NCBI GenBank assembly: GCA_030536145.1
Contig: JAUNQN010000001.1
Location: 59,020 to 123,019, forward strand
DNA length: 64,000 bases
Reading direction: 5' to 3'
Source: Akkermansia sp.
GTDB taxonomy: Bacteria; Verrucomicrobiota; Verrucomicrobiia; Verrucomicrobiales; Akkermansiaceae
The position numbers and the translations under genes are program-made. Below, in pieces: positions 51,775 through 59,884 of this stretch (positions within the stretch are counted from its first letter, which is position 1; the number at the start of each line of letters is the position of its first letter). The notes below the pieces were generated by a model. The model saw only the letters and a list, made by a program, of their open reading frames with translations. It was not told the origin of the DNA and did not search any database.

Positions 51775-52194
51775 ATGTTAAAAGGTATCTCCCCCGTTGT
51801 ATCCCCGGATATGCTCAAGGTGCTCTGCGAGATGGGCCATGGTGACGAAATCGTCATCTCCGACGCCCACTTCCCGGCCCACACGTTCAACTCCACTGTA
51901 CTGCGCGCCGACGGCCTGGGTGCGGACACCCTGCTGAAGGGCATCATCCCCCTGTTTGAGCTGGACAGCTACGCCACGCCCGTCATCATGATGGAAGCCG
52001 TGCCGGGCGACACCCTGGACCCCGCCGTGGAGGCCAAGTACCGCGCCGCCCTGGGCTACGAGGGCGAAATAGAGCGCGTGGAACGCTACGCCTTCTACGA
52101 GCGCGCCAAGAAGGCCTACGCCGTCATCATCAGCGGAGAGACCGCCAAGTACGGCAACATCATCATCAAGAAGGGCGTCACCCCCATCGCCTGA
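51775..52194 (+). CDS. fucU: L-fucose mutarotase (RbsD/FucU family)
   Basis: 139 residues. [35 protein letters not shown] is the family N terminus, with the active-site His in MGHGD and Asp in SDAHFP. The C-terminal [31 protein letters not shown] has the conserved Tyr and Tyr-Gly-Asn. It interconverts alpha- and beta-L-fucose so that fucI gets its preferred anomer. A longer frame from 51754 starts upstream of the probable transcription start and is rejected. It is followed by queD after 63 nt in the same direction. Confidence 0.92.
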   Translation: MLKGISPVVSPDMLKVLCEMGHGDEIVISDAHFPAHTFNSTVLRADGLGADTLLKGIIPLFELDSYATPVIMMEAVPGDTLDPAVEAKYRAALGYEGEIERVERYAFYERAKKAYAVIISGETAKYGNIIIKKGVTPIA

Positions 52195-52257
52195 GTTCCC
52201 CTCTCCCCCGGCGCGGGCGCATGCCCTGCCCCGCGCCGGATTTTACCCACCCCCGCC

Positions 52258-52710
52258 ATGTACAGAATCTGCAAATGCATAGAGCTGGAGAGCGGCCACC
52301 TGCTCTCCAAACACCCCGGCAACTGCCAGTTCCCCCACGGCCACACGCGCAGCGTGGAGCTGGTGTTTGCCGCAGAATCCCTGGATTCCCATGAAATGGT
52401 GGTGGATTTCAAGGCCGTGGGAGAAATGATAGGGGATTTCCTCAAGCAGTTTGACCACGCGCTGTGCATGAACACGGCAGACCCGAACTACGCCAAGTTC
52501 AGGGAAATATACGGGGAGCGCATCATCCCCTTCCAGGATGGCGACCCCACCAGCGAGGCCATGGCCAAGGTAGTGTACGACCACGCCGCCGCCGCGCTGG
52601 AGAGCGCCAAGCAGGGCAACTGCCCCTACCCCGTGCGTGACTGCGTGCGCCTGGAGCGCGTGCGCGTGTGGGAAACCAGCAGCTCCTGGGCAGAGTACCA
52701 AGAGATTTAG
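52258..52710 (+). CDS. queD: 6-carboxytetrahydropterin synthase / 6-pyruvoyl-tetrahydropterin synthase homologue
   Basis: 150 residues. The T-fold enzyme signature is present: Zn-binding His in LESGHLL and in FPHGHTRSVELV, and the catalytic Cys in PGNCQFPHGH. VVDFKAVGEMIGDFLKQFDHALC provides the catalytic Asp/His dyad, and PTSEAMAKVVYD plus RVRVWETSSSWAEY the pterin-anchoring Glu. In bacteria this family makes 6-carboxytetrahydropterin for queuosine or 7-deazaguanine synthesis. No other queuosine genes are in the window. A bidirectional terminator follows. Confidence 0.85.
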   Translation: MYRICKCIELESGHLLSKHPGNCQFPHGHTRSVELVFAAESLDSHEMVVDFKAVGEMIGDFLKQFDHALCMNTADPNYAKFREIYGERIIPFQDGDPTSEAMAKVVYDHAAAALESAKQGNCPYPVRDCVRLERVRVWETSSSWAEYQEI

Positions 52711-52741
52711 CATCTTGGATTTAAGATTTGGGATGTAATGA

Positions 52742-52767
52742 AAACGGCCGCCCGATGGCGGCCGTTT
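52742..52767. terminator. Bidirectional terminator between queD and the convergent membrane gene
   Basis: AAACGGCCGCC / GGCGGCCGTTT with a CGAT loop: an 11-bp perfect stem with A/T-rich ends, usable from both sides. Confidence 0.75.
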
Positions 52768-52795
52768 CTTGTTGGGAAAATGCTGAGGTGCGCGC

Positions 52796-53530
52796 TCACC
52801 TGTTGGTGACGCTCTCCAGCCCGGTGAGCTTGGACAGGCGGCCCAAGAGGAAACGGATGACACCCACCAGGGTGCCCAGCAGGGGCACGCCGATGACGAG
52901 GTAGCCCCACCAGGTCATGCTGCTCACGGCATAGTTGTACGCCAAGGCCTGCTTGGCGGGCTGCTCCTGCAGCACGGGCAGCAGGAAATGCAGGGCCAGG
53001 CAGAAATTGGCCGCGGCAGAGGCCAGCAGCGTGAGCGCCATCATCACGCTGGCGCGCCACAGCACCGCAGCATAGGCGGGCTGCAGGGATTTCTCCTCCA
53101 CCGCCTTCTCAATGGCGGGAATGTCAAAGATGGCATCCGAATAGACGAACAGGCGGAGCATGGAATCCCGCCGGCGCGCCGTCACCAGCACCGCGCCGCA
53201 CAGCAGCATGGGGATAAGCCCCTCCTTGGCGGCGTACCACCACGGGGTATCCGGGCGTATGGCACCGCCATCCCCGGTGTTGGCATACACGGTCACCACC
53301 CCGGTCAGGATGGTGCCCAGCAGGCCGAAGAGGGTGATGGGGTCCACGCGGCGCGTATCTATGAATGTCCAGATACCGCAGCCTATGGGCAGGGCCAGGG
53401 CCACAACCATGGCCCAGGTGGTGCCCAGCTCCAGCAGGCCGGGCCCTTCCGTGGAGCAGTGGTCCAGCACCAGCACGGGGGCCAGCACGCTCAGCACCAC
53501 ATTCAGCAGGCTCTTGGTTCCCTGGTCCAT
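52796..53530 (-). CDS. Hypothetical polytopic membrane protein (244 aa)
   Basis: Six or so hydrophobic segments (for example LLNVVLSVLAPVLVL, MVVALALPIGCGIWTFI, ITLFGLLGTILTGVVTVYA, ASVMMALTLLASAAANFCLALHFLL, WWGYLVIGVPLLGTLVGVIRFLLG). The layout resembles VC0807/intracellular-septation-like membrane proteins, but I cannot assign it. It starts 19 nt after the rpe stop on the same strand, so it is the last gene of the apaG-rpe operon. Confidence 0.55.
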   Translation of the reverse strand: MDQGTKSLLNVVLSVLAPVLVLDHCSTEGPGLLELGTTWAMVVALALPIGCGIWTFIDTRRVDPITLFGLLGTILTGVVTVYANTGDGGAIRPDTPWWYAAKEGLIPMLLCGAVLVTARRRDSMLRLFVYSDAIFDIPAIEKAVEEKSLQPAYAAVLWRASVMMALTLLASAAANFCLALHFLLPVLQEQPAKQALAYNYAVSSMTWWGYLVIGVPLLGTLVGVIRFLLGRLSKLTGLESVTNR

Positions 53531-53549
53531 GAAAGCGGGTGAACGGGGG

Positions 53550-54200
53550 TTATTTCATGGCGGCAATGGCGGCAGCCATGTCCGGGGCCTTGAAGGTGGA
53601 GGAACCGGCCACCAGGCAATCCGCGCCGGCCTCCTTGCACAGGGGGGCCTGCTGCGGGCCTATGCCGCCATCCATCTGGATGATGAAGGAAAGCCCCTGC
53701 TCCGCGCGGGCGGCAGCCAGGGTGCGCACCTTGTCCAGCACCTCTGCCATAAAGCTCTGGCCGCCGAATCCCGGCACCACGCTCATGACCAGCACCATAT
53801 CCACCTCTGCAATGTAGGGCAGCACCTTCTCCACCGGGGTGGCGGGGTTCACGGCCAGGCCGCAGTGCAGCCCGGCGGCGCGTATGGCGGCCAGCGTGGC
53901 GTGCAGGTCCACCGCGCCCTCACGCTCCACGTGGATGCAGACCATGTTCACGCCCGCCTTCACAAAGCGGGGGTAGTAGTGGTCCGGCGCATCAATCATC
54001 AGGTGGGCGTCCAGGTAGGCGTCCTCCGGCACGCTCTTGCGGATGGCCGCGCAGATATCCGGGCCAAAGGAGATATTGTCCACAAAGGAACCATCCATCA
54101 CATCCAGGTGCAGCCAGTCTGCCCCGGCAGCCAGGGCGCGGCGGGCTTCATCCCCGATGCAGCGGAAATCACAGGCAAGCATGGAAGGTGCAATCAGCAT
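53550..54200 (-). CDS. rpe: Ribulose-phosphate 3-epimerase
   Basis: 216 residues, TIM barrel. IAPSMLACDF, LHLDVMDGSFVDNISFGPD, LDAHLMI, VMSVVPGFGGQSFM and MDGGIGPQQAP contain the Zn ligands (His, Asp, His, Asp) and the phosphate-binding loop, followed by VAGSSTF. It interconverts ribulose-5-phosphate and xylulose-5-phosphate in the pentose phosphate pathway. It lies 33 nt after apaG. Confidence 0.95.
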   Translation of the reverse strand: MLIAPSMLACDFRCIGDEARRALAAGADWLHLDVMDGSFVDNISFGPDICAAIRKSVPEDAYLDAHLMIDAPDHYYPRFVKAGVNMVCIHVEREGAVDLHATLAAIRAAGLHCGLAVNPATPVEKVLPYIAEVDMVLVMSVVPGFGGQSFMAEVLDKVRTLAAARAEQGLSFIIQMDGGIGPQQAPLCKEAGADCLVAGSSTFKAPDMAAAIAAMK

Positions 54201-54233
54201 AGCAGTATGGTTGGTTTGGTAGGAAAGAAGGAA

Positions 54234-54635
54234 TCAGCGGCGCCTGCCGCCGGAAAAACAGCGGGAGGGGAATACCAGCGGCGGGGTGATAAAGGGGGAA
54301 TTGCCCTGGTCCGTGCCGAAAAAGCGGACCTCCATGCCGGCGGGCGCGGCATCAAACACGGCGCAGCCGCCGTAGGAGAACACATCCCCCGGGCGCAGCA
54401 CGGGCTGCTGGTTGAACACCTGGCCGGCCTCGATAATGCGGGTGTTGCCGGCGCGGTCCCGCAGGGTCCACTTGCGGCCCAGCAGGCGCAGGCTGGCGCG
54501 GCCTGCGTTCAGCATGCGCAGGCGGTAGCACACGCGGTAGTGCGGCTGCGGGTGGCGCGCCGCATGCACGCCGCAGAGGGAGATGCCCATCTCCAGGAAA
54601 TCCCGCTCCGGCAGGCTGCGGCTATCAGTGCTCAT
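54234..54635 (-). CDS. apaG: ApaG-domain protein
   Basis: 133 residues from ATG 54635. The ApaG/FN3-like fold is clear: YRVCYRLRMLNAGRASLRLLGRKWTLRDRAGNT, then GQVFNQQPVLRPGDVFSYGGC, AGMEVRFFGTDQG and PPLVFPS. ApaG binds small phosphorylated ligands; its role in Co/Mg resistance and dinucleotide metabolism is not settled. It overlaps the upstream secreted-protein gene by 11 nt. Longer in-frame starts (54680) run into that gene. Confidence 0.82.
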   Translation of the reverse strand: MSTDSRSLPERDFLEMGISLCGVHAARHPQPHYRVCYRLRMLNAGRASLRLLGRKWTLRDRAGNTRIIEAGQVFNQQPVLRPGDVFSYGGCAVFDAAPAGMEVRFFGTDQGNSPFITPPLVFPSRCFSGGRRR

Positions 54636-55560
54636 GGCCCTTGCCCACGCACAGGGTGGAAATGGCGGCAGCCGTGGCATGCAGGGCCTTCACCTTCTCC
54701 TCCGTGGGTATGTCACCGTTCTCCAGGGTCATCTGCCCGGCCAGCTGCTCCAGCAGCCGACGCATTTCCGCCACGTGCAGTTTCTGGGCGGTCTTGGGGT
54801 TCAGCCCCTGCAGGATCTCGCTGAAATAGGCGGGCGCATCCGGGTAGAACACCACGGCGGCCTGCTTGGCGTCAAACTTGGTCTCAATGGCGGCGGCGGC
54901 GGCATCCAGCGCACGGATCCAGCCGCCCAGCGCCAGCAGATGCGCCAGGTCCGGGTCACGCAGGGCTGCCAGCTCCGCGTTCACATCACTCTGGGTGGAG
55001 GTGAGAATCTGCTTGAACTTCTCCAGCTGTCCCTTCTCCGCATGCTCCAGCAGGCTGGCGGAGTGGGTGTTCATCTTCTCCCCCACGCCCATGGCCGTAC
55101 CGTAGCGCGTCAGGTCCAGGGCAATGGGCTTGATATCGTTCATGTGCCCGCTGCGCACGGCAATAAAGCCGTCTGCCAGCAGGTAGCCCATGGAGAGCGC
55201 CAGGGAACCGGGATCCGTGGCCAGCTTCTCCGCGCGGTTGCGCAGCACGTACTCCTCCGGCACCGGGGGCAGGTTGTCCATCTGGTCGAATATCTTGCTG
55301 ATGGAGGGCGCGGTGTACACGTTGATTCCCAGCTCCTGGTTGGAGTGGGACTCGTCCAGCATGGCATCGTCGCGGAACATGGCCGGCACCTCGCCCGCCT
55401 TGCGGTTCTCGTCGCGCGGCACTATGTAGTCCGGGATACCCTCGCTCACCACTTCTTCCTCCGGCTCCTCCGCAGCGGGTACAGCAGAATCCTGCGCCCA
55501 GCACAGGGGGGCGCACAGCACAGCAGCGGCCATCAAACCTTTCTGTATTCTCATTTTCAT
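54625..55560 (-). CDS. Secreted hypothetical protein (311 aa)
   Basis: Signal peptide (MKMRIQKGLMAAAVLCAPLCWA), then an acidic linker (AAEEPEEEVVSEG) and a mostly helical mature domain with LGINVYTAPSISKIFDQMDNLPPVPEEY and repeated helices to the C terminus. The middle resembles an all-helical periplasmic protein; family not recognised. It has a good promoter with a ~35-nt leader. Its first ~67 codons, leader and promoter are duplicated 847 bp to the right as a pseudogene. First gene of the operon with apaG, rpe and the membrane gene. Confidence 0.6.
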   Translation of the reverse strand: MKMRIQKGLMAAAVLCAPLCWAQDSAVPAAEEPEEEVVSEGIPDYIVPRDENRKAGEVPAMFRDDAMLDESHSNQELGINVYTAPSISKIFDQMDNLPPVPEEYVLRNRAEKLATDPGSLALSMGYLLADGFIAVRSGHMNDIKPIALDLTRYGTAMGVGEKMNTHSASLLEHAEKGQLEKFKQILTSTQSDVNAELAALRDPDLAHLLALGGWIRALDAAAAAIETKFDAKQAAVVFYPDAPAYFSEILQGLNPKTAQKLHVAEMRRLLEQLAGQMTLENGDIPTEEKVKALHATAAAISTLCVGKGHEH

Positions 55561-55711
55561 GGGATATACGCCACCCGTCCACCGGGTGTCCTTCTGCGGC
55601 TATTCTAGCGCATTTCCCCCGCTCGTCAAGCCAATAGCTGCGTGTTGACGCGAATACCGCGCAGCCGGGTCAGGAACAGGCATCCACCGGCAGCGTGCCC
55701 GCAGCCACCAG
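55359..55711. repeat. Segmental direct repeat, copy 1 (353 bp)
   Basis: Covers the first ~67 codons, leader and promoter of the secreted-protein gene plus the last ~14 codons of the 167-residue gene. It is nearly identical to 56206-56549 apart from a 9-bp deletion and a few substitutions. Confidence 0.93.
55602..55629 (-). promoter_or_regulatory. Promoter of the 311-residue secreted protein gene
   Basis: TTGACG (55629-55624), 16-nt spacer, TAGAAT (55607-55602) on the minus strand. In the duplicated copy the -10 box reads GAGAAT. Confidence 0.65.
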
Positions 55712-56173
55712 GGTCATACCCTCCGTTGTCAGGCTGTGGCGGTAGCCTTTTTCACCCGCAGGCACGCCTTCTGATAAAAAGGCGTACAGCTCATACCGGC
55801 TACCTGCACGCCAGCCGTTTTCCAACAAAAGCAGGTTTCCCTGAATAAAGCGCCGCGCGGTTGAGGGGTACGGCGTTTTTTTCTCCGCCCGCATGATGCG
55901 GGAGGTGGTCTTGGCGCGCGTTACGGATAGGGCCGCATACCAGGTTCCGAAAGAAGTGGCACCCAGCTGCTGCCATGAGCGCGCGGTGGTCAGCTCTTCC
56001 CACTTGCGGCGTGTCAGCATAACCAAATTGCCCATATCCTCGCCCAAGGGGTTATTGCTTTCCCGCAGGATTTCCAGGGGAAACACGAGACTCCAGCCAT
56101 TGTGGCTCCAGGCGTCGTCATCCCTGAAATAATAGCCGGCCCGCAGAGCCGGCGGCTGTCCAGCATTCGGCAT
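55670..56173 (-). CDS. Hypothetical protein (167 aa)
   Basis: A soluble 167-residue protein, rich in Trp, Arg and Ser (YYFRDDDAWSHNGWSLVFPL; RARSWQQ-like middle; YRHSLTTEGMTLVAAGTLPVD at the end). No signal peptide or known motif. The start at 56173 is 6 nt past a TAGAAT box (56185-56180); the -35 position coincides with the junction of repeat copy 2 at 56206, so its promoter may be damaged or rebuilt. Its 3' end lies within repeat copy 1, and a trace of the same end survives at 56519-56549. Confidence 0.5.
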   Translation of the reverse strand: MPNAGQPPALRAGYYFRDDDAWSHNGWSLVFPLEILRESNNPLGEDMGNLVMLTRRKWEELTTARSWQQLGATSFGTWYAALSVTRAKTTSRIMRAEKKTPYPSTARRFIQGNLLLLENGWRAGSRYELYAFLSEGVPAGEKGYRHSLTTEGMTLVAAGTLPVDACS

Positions 56174-56182
56174 AGCCTGATT

Positions 56183-56407
56183 CTAGCACAGTGGGGAACC
56201 GGAAGGCATGGCATCGTCGCGGAACATGGCCGGCACCTCGCCCGCCTTGCGGTTCTCGTCGCGCGGCACTATGTAGTCCGGGATACCCTCGCTCACCACT
56301 TCTTCCTCCGGCTCCTCCGCAGCGGGTACAGCAGAATCCTGCGCCCAGCACAGGGGGGCGCACAGCACAGCAGCGGCCATCAAACCTTTCTGTATTCTCA
56401 TTTTCAT
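56183..56407 (-). pseudogene. Truncated duplicate of the secreted-protein gene
   Basis: The first 67 codons repeat the start of the gene at 54625-55560, including the full signal peptide. After EVPAMFRDDAM the frame leaves the repeat and stops seven codons later (PSGSPLC). The matching promoter carries TAGAAT to GAGAAT and one spacer change, so it is probably silent. Confidence 0.85.
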
Positions 56408-56549
56408 GGGATATACGCCACCCGTCCACCGGGTGTCCTTCTGCGGCTATTCTCGCGCATTTCCCCCGCGCGTCAAGCCAATAGCTGCGTGTTGACGCGA
56501 ATACCGCGCAGCCGGGTCAGGACACCGGCAGCGTGCCCGCAGCCACCAG
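56206..56549. repeat. Segmental direct repeat, copy 2 (344 bp)
   Basis: Copy of 55359-55711, offset by 847 bp, lacking 9 bp (ACAGGCATC of copy 1 near 55677-55685). It changes the end of the overlapping short coding remnant from LPVDACS to LPVS. Confidence 0.93.
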
Positions 56550-56599
56550 AATTTTCCCCGCAGAAAACGCGGTGTTCATGAAAAGTGGCGATTTCAGCC

Positions 56600-56628
56600 T
56601 TGACAACCCGTGGGCAAAAGCGTACCAT
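56600..56628 (+). promoter_or_regulatory. Promoter of the GT2 glycosyltransferase
   Basis: TTGACA (56600-56605), 17-nt spacer, TACCAT (56623-56628); leader about 60 nt. Confidence 0.65.
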
Positions 56629-56695
56629 CGCCCCGCGCGAGGTGCAGAATGCCCGCTCGACATCCGAAACCTCTACACAAACACACACTCCAGCC

Positions 56696-58228
56696 ATGCC
56701 GAATACATTCGATTGGTTCAATTTCTTCTGGCTCGTATCCTACTTCCTTGTCCTGGTGGGCATGTCCGGGTACGGCTTCCACCGCCTGATGATGGTGGTG
56801 CTTTACCTCATTCACCGCAAGGATGTACCGCAGCCGGCAGGCCAGTGGGAGGAGCTGCCCGTGGTAACGGTGCAGCTGCCCATGTTCAATGAGAAGTACG
56901 TGGTGGAGGGCCTGCTGGAGAAAGTGACCGCCATCGATTGGCCCAAGGACAAGCTGGAAATCCAGATACTGGACGACTCCACGGACGACACCTGGGAGCT
57001 GTGCAAGCAGCAGGTGGAGCACTACCGCGCGCAGGGGTTCGACATCGTGTGCCTGCACCGCACGGACCGCACCGGGTTCAAGGCCGGTGCCCTGGAGAAG
57101 GCGAACGAGGTGGCCAAGGGCGAGTTCCTGCTCATCCTGGATGCGGATTTCCGCCCGGAACCGGATATCCTGAAGGTGACCATGCCCTATTTCACGGATC
57201 CCAAGGTGGCGCTGGTGCAGACCCGCTGGGGCCATATCAACCGCAACAAGAACCTGCTGACCCGCCTGCAGAGCATTTTCCTGGACGGCCACTTTGCCCT
57301 GGAGCAAACCGTGCGCAACCGCTCCGGCCGCTATTTCACCTTCAACGGCACCGCCGGCGTGTGGCGCAAGAAGGCCATCTATGACGGCGGCGGCTGGGAG
57401 CACGACACCATCACCGAGGACATGGACCTTTCTTACCGCGTGCAGATGAAGGGCTGGAACTTTGTGTACCTGAACGACTACGTGACCCCGGCGGAGCTGC
57501 CGGAGGACATGGACGGGTTCAAGGCCCAGCAGCACCGCTGGACAAAGGGCTGCATCCAGGTCTGCCAGAAGATGCTCTTTGACATCTGGCGCTCCAATGC
57601 CCCGCTGAAGGCCAAGATGGAGGCCACCACGCACCTGACCTGCAACTACTCCTACCTGGCGCTGGTGCTGCTGTGCTTCCTGGTCATGCCCATCTGCACG
57701 GGCTACGTGGCGCCCTCCGGCACGTGGGCGTGGGATTCCCTGCAGATGATCCTGCTCACCTTCACCCTGTTCTTCTTTGCCACGCTCTCCGTGTGCATCT
57801 TCTATATCACGGCAGAAAACATCGTGCGCCCCAAGCGCTGGTGGATGGTGTTCCCGCTGATTATCCCGCTGCTGGCGCTGGGCGTGGGCATGGCGGTGAA
57901 CAATGCCAAGGCCGTGCTGGAGGCCGTGTTCGGCCAGCAGAGCGAGTTTGTGCGCACGCCCAAGTTCGGCGGCTCCAAGGAGGGCGACCTCGCCATCGAG
58001 AAGCGCGACAACGCCTACAAGGCCATCAAATCCTTTATCGTACCCGTGCTGGAGCTCATGTTCGGCCTCTTCTTCGGCGCGGTGGAGGTCATGAACCTCA
58101 TGAAAGGGCAATACGCCACCTTCATCTTCATGACTCCCTTCCTCGGTTTCTTCTACACCAGTATCAGCTCACTCATCCGCATTTGGGACGGCATGCGCAG
58201 GCGCCATGCCGCCAAGGCCGCAGAGTAG
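56696..58228 (+). CDS. Processive family 2 glycosyltransferase (cellulose/mannan synthase-like)
   Basis: 510 residues. An N-terminal membrane helix ([19 protein letters not shown]) precedes the GT2 domain with the D,D,D,QxxRW set: [34 protein letters not shown] and [12 protein letters not shown]. Four or five C-terminal helices complete a membrane-integrated synthase. Such enzymes polymerise and often extrude beta-linked glycans, or glucosylate lipids; there is no PilZ domain. The product is unknown. ATG 56696 matches the family N terminus; upstream in-frame codons lie in the leader. The L,D-transpeptidase gene follows after 51 nt. Confidence 0.88.
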   Translation: MPNTFDWFNFFWLVSYFLVLVGMSGYGFHRLMMVVLYLIHRKDVPQPAGQWEELPVVTVQLPMFNEKYVVEGLLEKVTAIDWPKDKLEIQILDDSTDDTWELCKQQVEHYRAQGFDIVCLHRTDRTGFKAGALEKANEVAKGEFLLILDADFRPEPDILKVTMPYFTDPKVALVQTRWGHINRNKNLLTRLQSIFLDGHFALEQTVRNRSGRYFTFNGTAGVWRKKAIYDGGGWEHDTITEDMDLSYRVQMKGWNFVYLNDYVTPAELPEDMDGFKAQQHRWTKGCIQVCQKMLFDIWRSNAPLKAKMEATTHLTCNYSYLALVLLCFLVMPICTGYVAPSGTWAWDSLQMILLTFTLFFFATLSVCIFYITAENIVRPKRWWMVFPLIIPLLALGVGMAVNNAKAVLEAVFGQQSEFVRTPKFGGSKEGDLAIEKRDNAYKAIKSFIVPVLELMFGLFFGAVEVMNLMKGQYATFIFMTPFLGFFYTSISSLIRIWDGMRRRHAAKAAE

Positions 58229-58279
58229 GCCCGTGTGTATATCCCCCCATACCTAATCCCTACCCCAGGCTCCATTCTC

Positions 58280-59104
58280 ATGAACACGTTTCACAAAATG
58301 ATGCTTGCCGCAGCTGCGGCATCCGCGGCCCTGCTCTCCTCCTGTCAGGTGCAGACCGCCATTTCCTATGGGAAAGACATTCCCCCCCGTGCCGTTGTGA
58401 GAGACGGCATCGTTGTTACCCTGCATGACCAGAAGCTCACCCTGGTGCGCGGCGGCAAGAAGGTGAAGGACTACCGCGTCAGCACCTCCAAGTTCGGCAT
58501 CGGCAACACGCACGGCAGCCGCCGCACCCCCACGGGCATCCACGCTGTCTCCCAGAAGACGGGCGAGGGCCAGCCCAAGGGCATGGTATTCAAGGGCTGC
58601 CGCCCCACCGGAGAGGTGGTGCCCGTGGATGCCTCCGGGCGTGACCCCGTGGTCACCCGCGTGATCCAGCTGGCCGGCCTGGAGCCCAAGAACAGCTCCA
58701 CCCACGCCCGCCGCATCTATATCCACGGCACCCCGGAGGAACGCAAGATCGGCCACCCGGCCTCCTACGGCTGCATCCGCATGAAGAGCGACGACGTGGT
58801 GGACCTGTACCGCCGCGTAGGCCGCGGCACCGCCGTGGCCATTGAGATGTGCTCCCAGAAGACCTATCTGGAGGCAGAGGAGAAGCAGGGCGTGAGCCGC
58901 GTGGTCATCCCGGATTCCGTGGTGCAGAAACTGCCCACCGACGGGCTGCGCTTCCGCCCCACCACCACGTACCGCTCCCGCCACTCCCGCCTGGTCAGGC
59001 GCACCTCCCTGCGCAACCGCAGCGTGGCCTCCCGCGGCAAATCCACATCCAAATCCTCCTCCGGCAAGCGCCTGGCCTCCACCAAGAAGTCCAGGCGCCG
59101 CTAA
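58280..59104 (+). CDS. L,D-transpeptidase (YkuD) lipoprotein with basic C-terminal tail
   Basis: 274 residues from ATG 58280. A lipobox LLSSC is followed by a YkuD domain with VTLHDQKLTLVRGGKKVKDYRVSTSKFG, the HGT-type motif IYIHGTPEERKIG and the catalytic PASYGCIRMKSDDVVDLY (Cys and Arg). It cross-links peptidoglycan 3-3 or attaches proteins to it. The last ~60 residues are a disordered, Ser/Arg/Lys-rich tail (SRHSRLVRRTSLRNRSVASR onward), which might bind anionic wall or outer-membrane polymers. A strong terminator follows. Compare the degenerate YkuD-like protein at 17687-18493. Confidence 0.88.
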   Translation: MNTFHKMMLAAAAASAALLSSCQVQTAISYGKDIPPRAVVRDGIVVTLHDQKLTLVRGGKKVKDYRVSTSKFGIGNTHGSRRTPTGIHAVSQKTGEGQPKGMVFKGCRPTGEVVPVDASGRDPVVTRVIQLAGLEPKNSSTHARRIYIHGTPEERKIGHPASYGCIRMKSDDVVDLYRRVGRGTAVAIEMCSQKTYLEAEEKQGVSRVVIPDSVVQKLPTDGLRFRPTTTYRSRHSRLVRRTSLRNRSVASRGKSTSKSSSGKRLASTKKSRRR

Positions 59105-59128
59105 GGCTGGCCGGCTCCCCGTTTTCCC

Positions 59129-59161
59129 CCGCCCCTCCCGAAAGGAGGGGCGGATTTTTTT
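59129..59161 (+). terminator. Intrinsic terminator after the L,D-transpeptidase gene
   Basis: 10-bp stem CCGCCCCTCC / GGAGGGGCGG (59129-59138, 59144-59153) with a CGAAA loop, then ATTTTTTT. Confidence 0.9.
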
Positions 59162-59227
59162 GCAGCAGCTTTCAGGGCCTGTTCCCTGCAGGTCAGGGAA
59201 AATTAGAGAGAAGCGCAAACTCCCCCC

Positions 59228-59257
59228 TTGACATACCAGCCGCCAGTGTGGTACAAA
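59228..59257 (+). promoter_or_regulatory. Promoter of the AbiE-type toxin-antitoxin operon
   Basis: TTGACA (59228-59233), 18-nt spacer, TACAAA (59252-59257). The -10 box overlaps the left arm of the operator, and the ATG follows 12 nt later. Confidence 0.65.
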
Positions 59258-59269
59258 ATTCCTTGTACC
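59250..59269. promoter_or_regulatory. Palindromic operator at the antitoxin start codon
   Basis: GGTACAA and TTGTACC, perfect 7-bp arms around 6 nt. It covers the -10 box and the expected transcription start and touches the ATG at 59270. AbiEi-type antitoxins are known to repress their own promoters through inverted repeats. Confidence 0.65.
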
Positions 59270-59884
59270 ATGGCAACCTCCCGTGCATCCAAGCAATCGT
59301 TTTCGGCTCGTCTGCTGGCGCAGTACAAGCCTGGGGAGGTCTTTTCGTCCTATGACTTCAGCGGCTGCGGCGTAGCGGAATCCACCATCCGCAGCACATT
59401 CTCGCGGCTTTCCCGCCAGGGTGCCATCCTGCGGCTTTCCGGCGGCTACTACGCCGTACCCCGTATCAGCCGCGTCTCCGGCCGCGCCATCTACCCGGAC
59501 AGTGAAGCCGTGGCCATAGCCGTAGCTCGCCGCTCCCGCTCCAAGTACATGCCGTCCGGAGCCATCCTGGCAAACAAGTACCAGCTCAGTGAGCAGGTTC
59601 CGGCACGCGCAGAGTATCTGGTGAATGCAGCCCCGCGCCAAATCTCCCTCGGCAAATCCGTGGTGCAGTTCCGCCGCGCATCCAAAGGGGATCTGGATAT
59701 GGCCGGCACCCTGCAGGGGGAGCTCACCTTGGCCCTCCGTTTCATGGGGCCCATGGTGAAAGACAACAGGAAAGTGCGTGCCTGCCTTTCCCGCGCACTC
59801 TCACCGGCAGGCAAGTCTGAGCTCAATTCATGGGTCCCGTCCGCCCCCGCCTGGCTCCAGCCTCTCATTTCCAACCTCCCCTGA
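59270..59884 (+). CDS. AbiEi-type antitoxin (winged-helix transcriptional regulator)
   Basis: 204 residues from ATG 59270. The N-terminal winged helix (FSARLLAQYKPGEVFSSYDFSGCGVAESTIRSTFSRLSRQG, followed by the wing LRLSGGYYAVPR) and the C-terminal domain with YPDSEAVAIAVARRS, ILANKYQLSEQVPARAEYLVNA and RQISLG match AbiEi / DUF6088-like antitoxins. The family neutralises the partner nucleotidyltransferase indirectly (type IV) and represses the operon. It overlaps the toxin frame by 55 nt. ATG 59270 is immediately behind the operator; a TTG at 59228 is inside the promoter and is rejected. Confidence 0.82.
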   Translation: MATSRASKQSFSARLLAQYKPGEVFSSYDFSGCGVAESTIRSTFSRLSRQGAILRLSGGYYAVPRISRVSGRAIYPDSEAVAIAVARRSRSKYMPSGAILANKYQLSEQVPARAEYLVNAAPRQISLGKSVVQFRRASKGDLDMAGTLQGELTLALRFMGPMVKDNRKVRACLSRALSPAGKSELNSWVPSAPAWLQPLISNLP

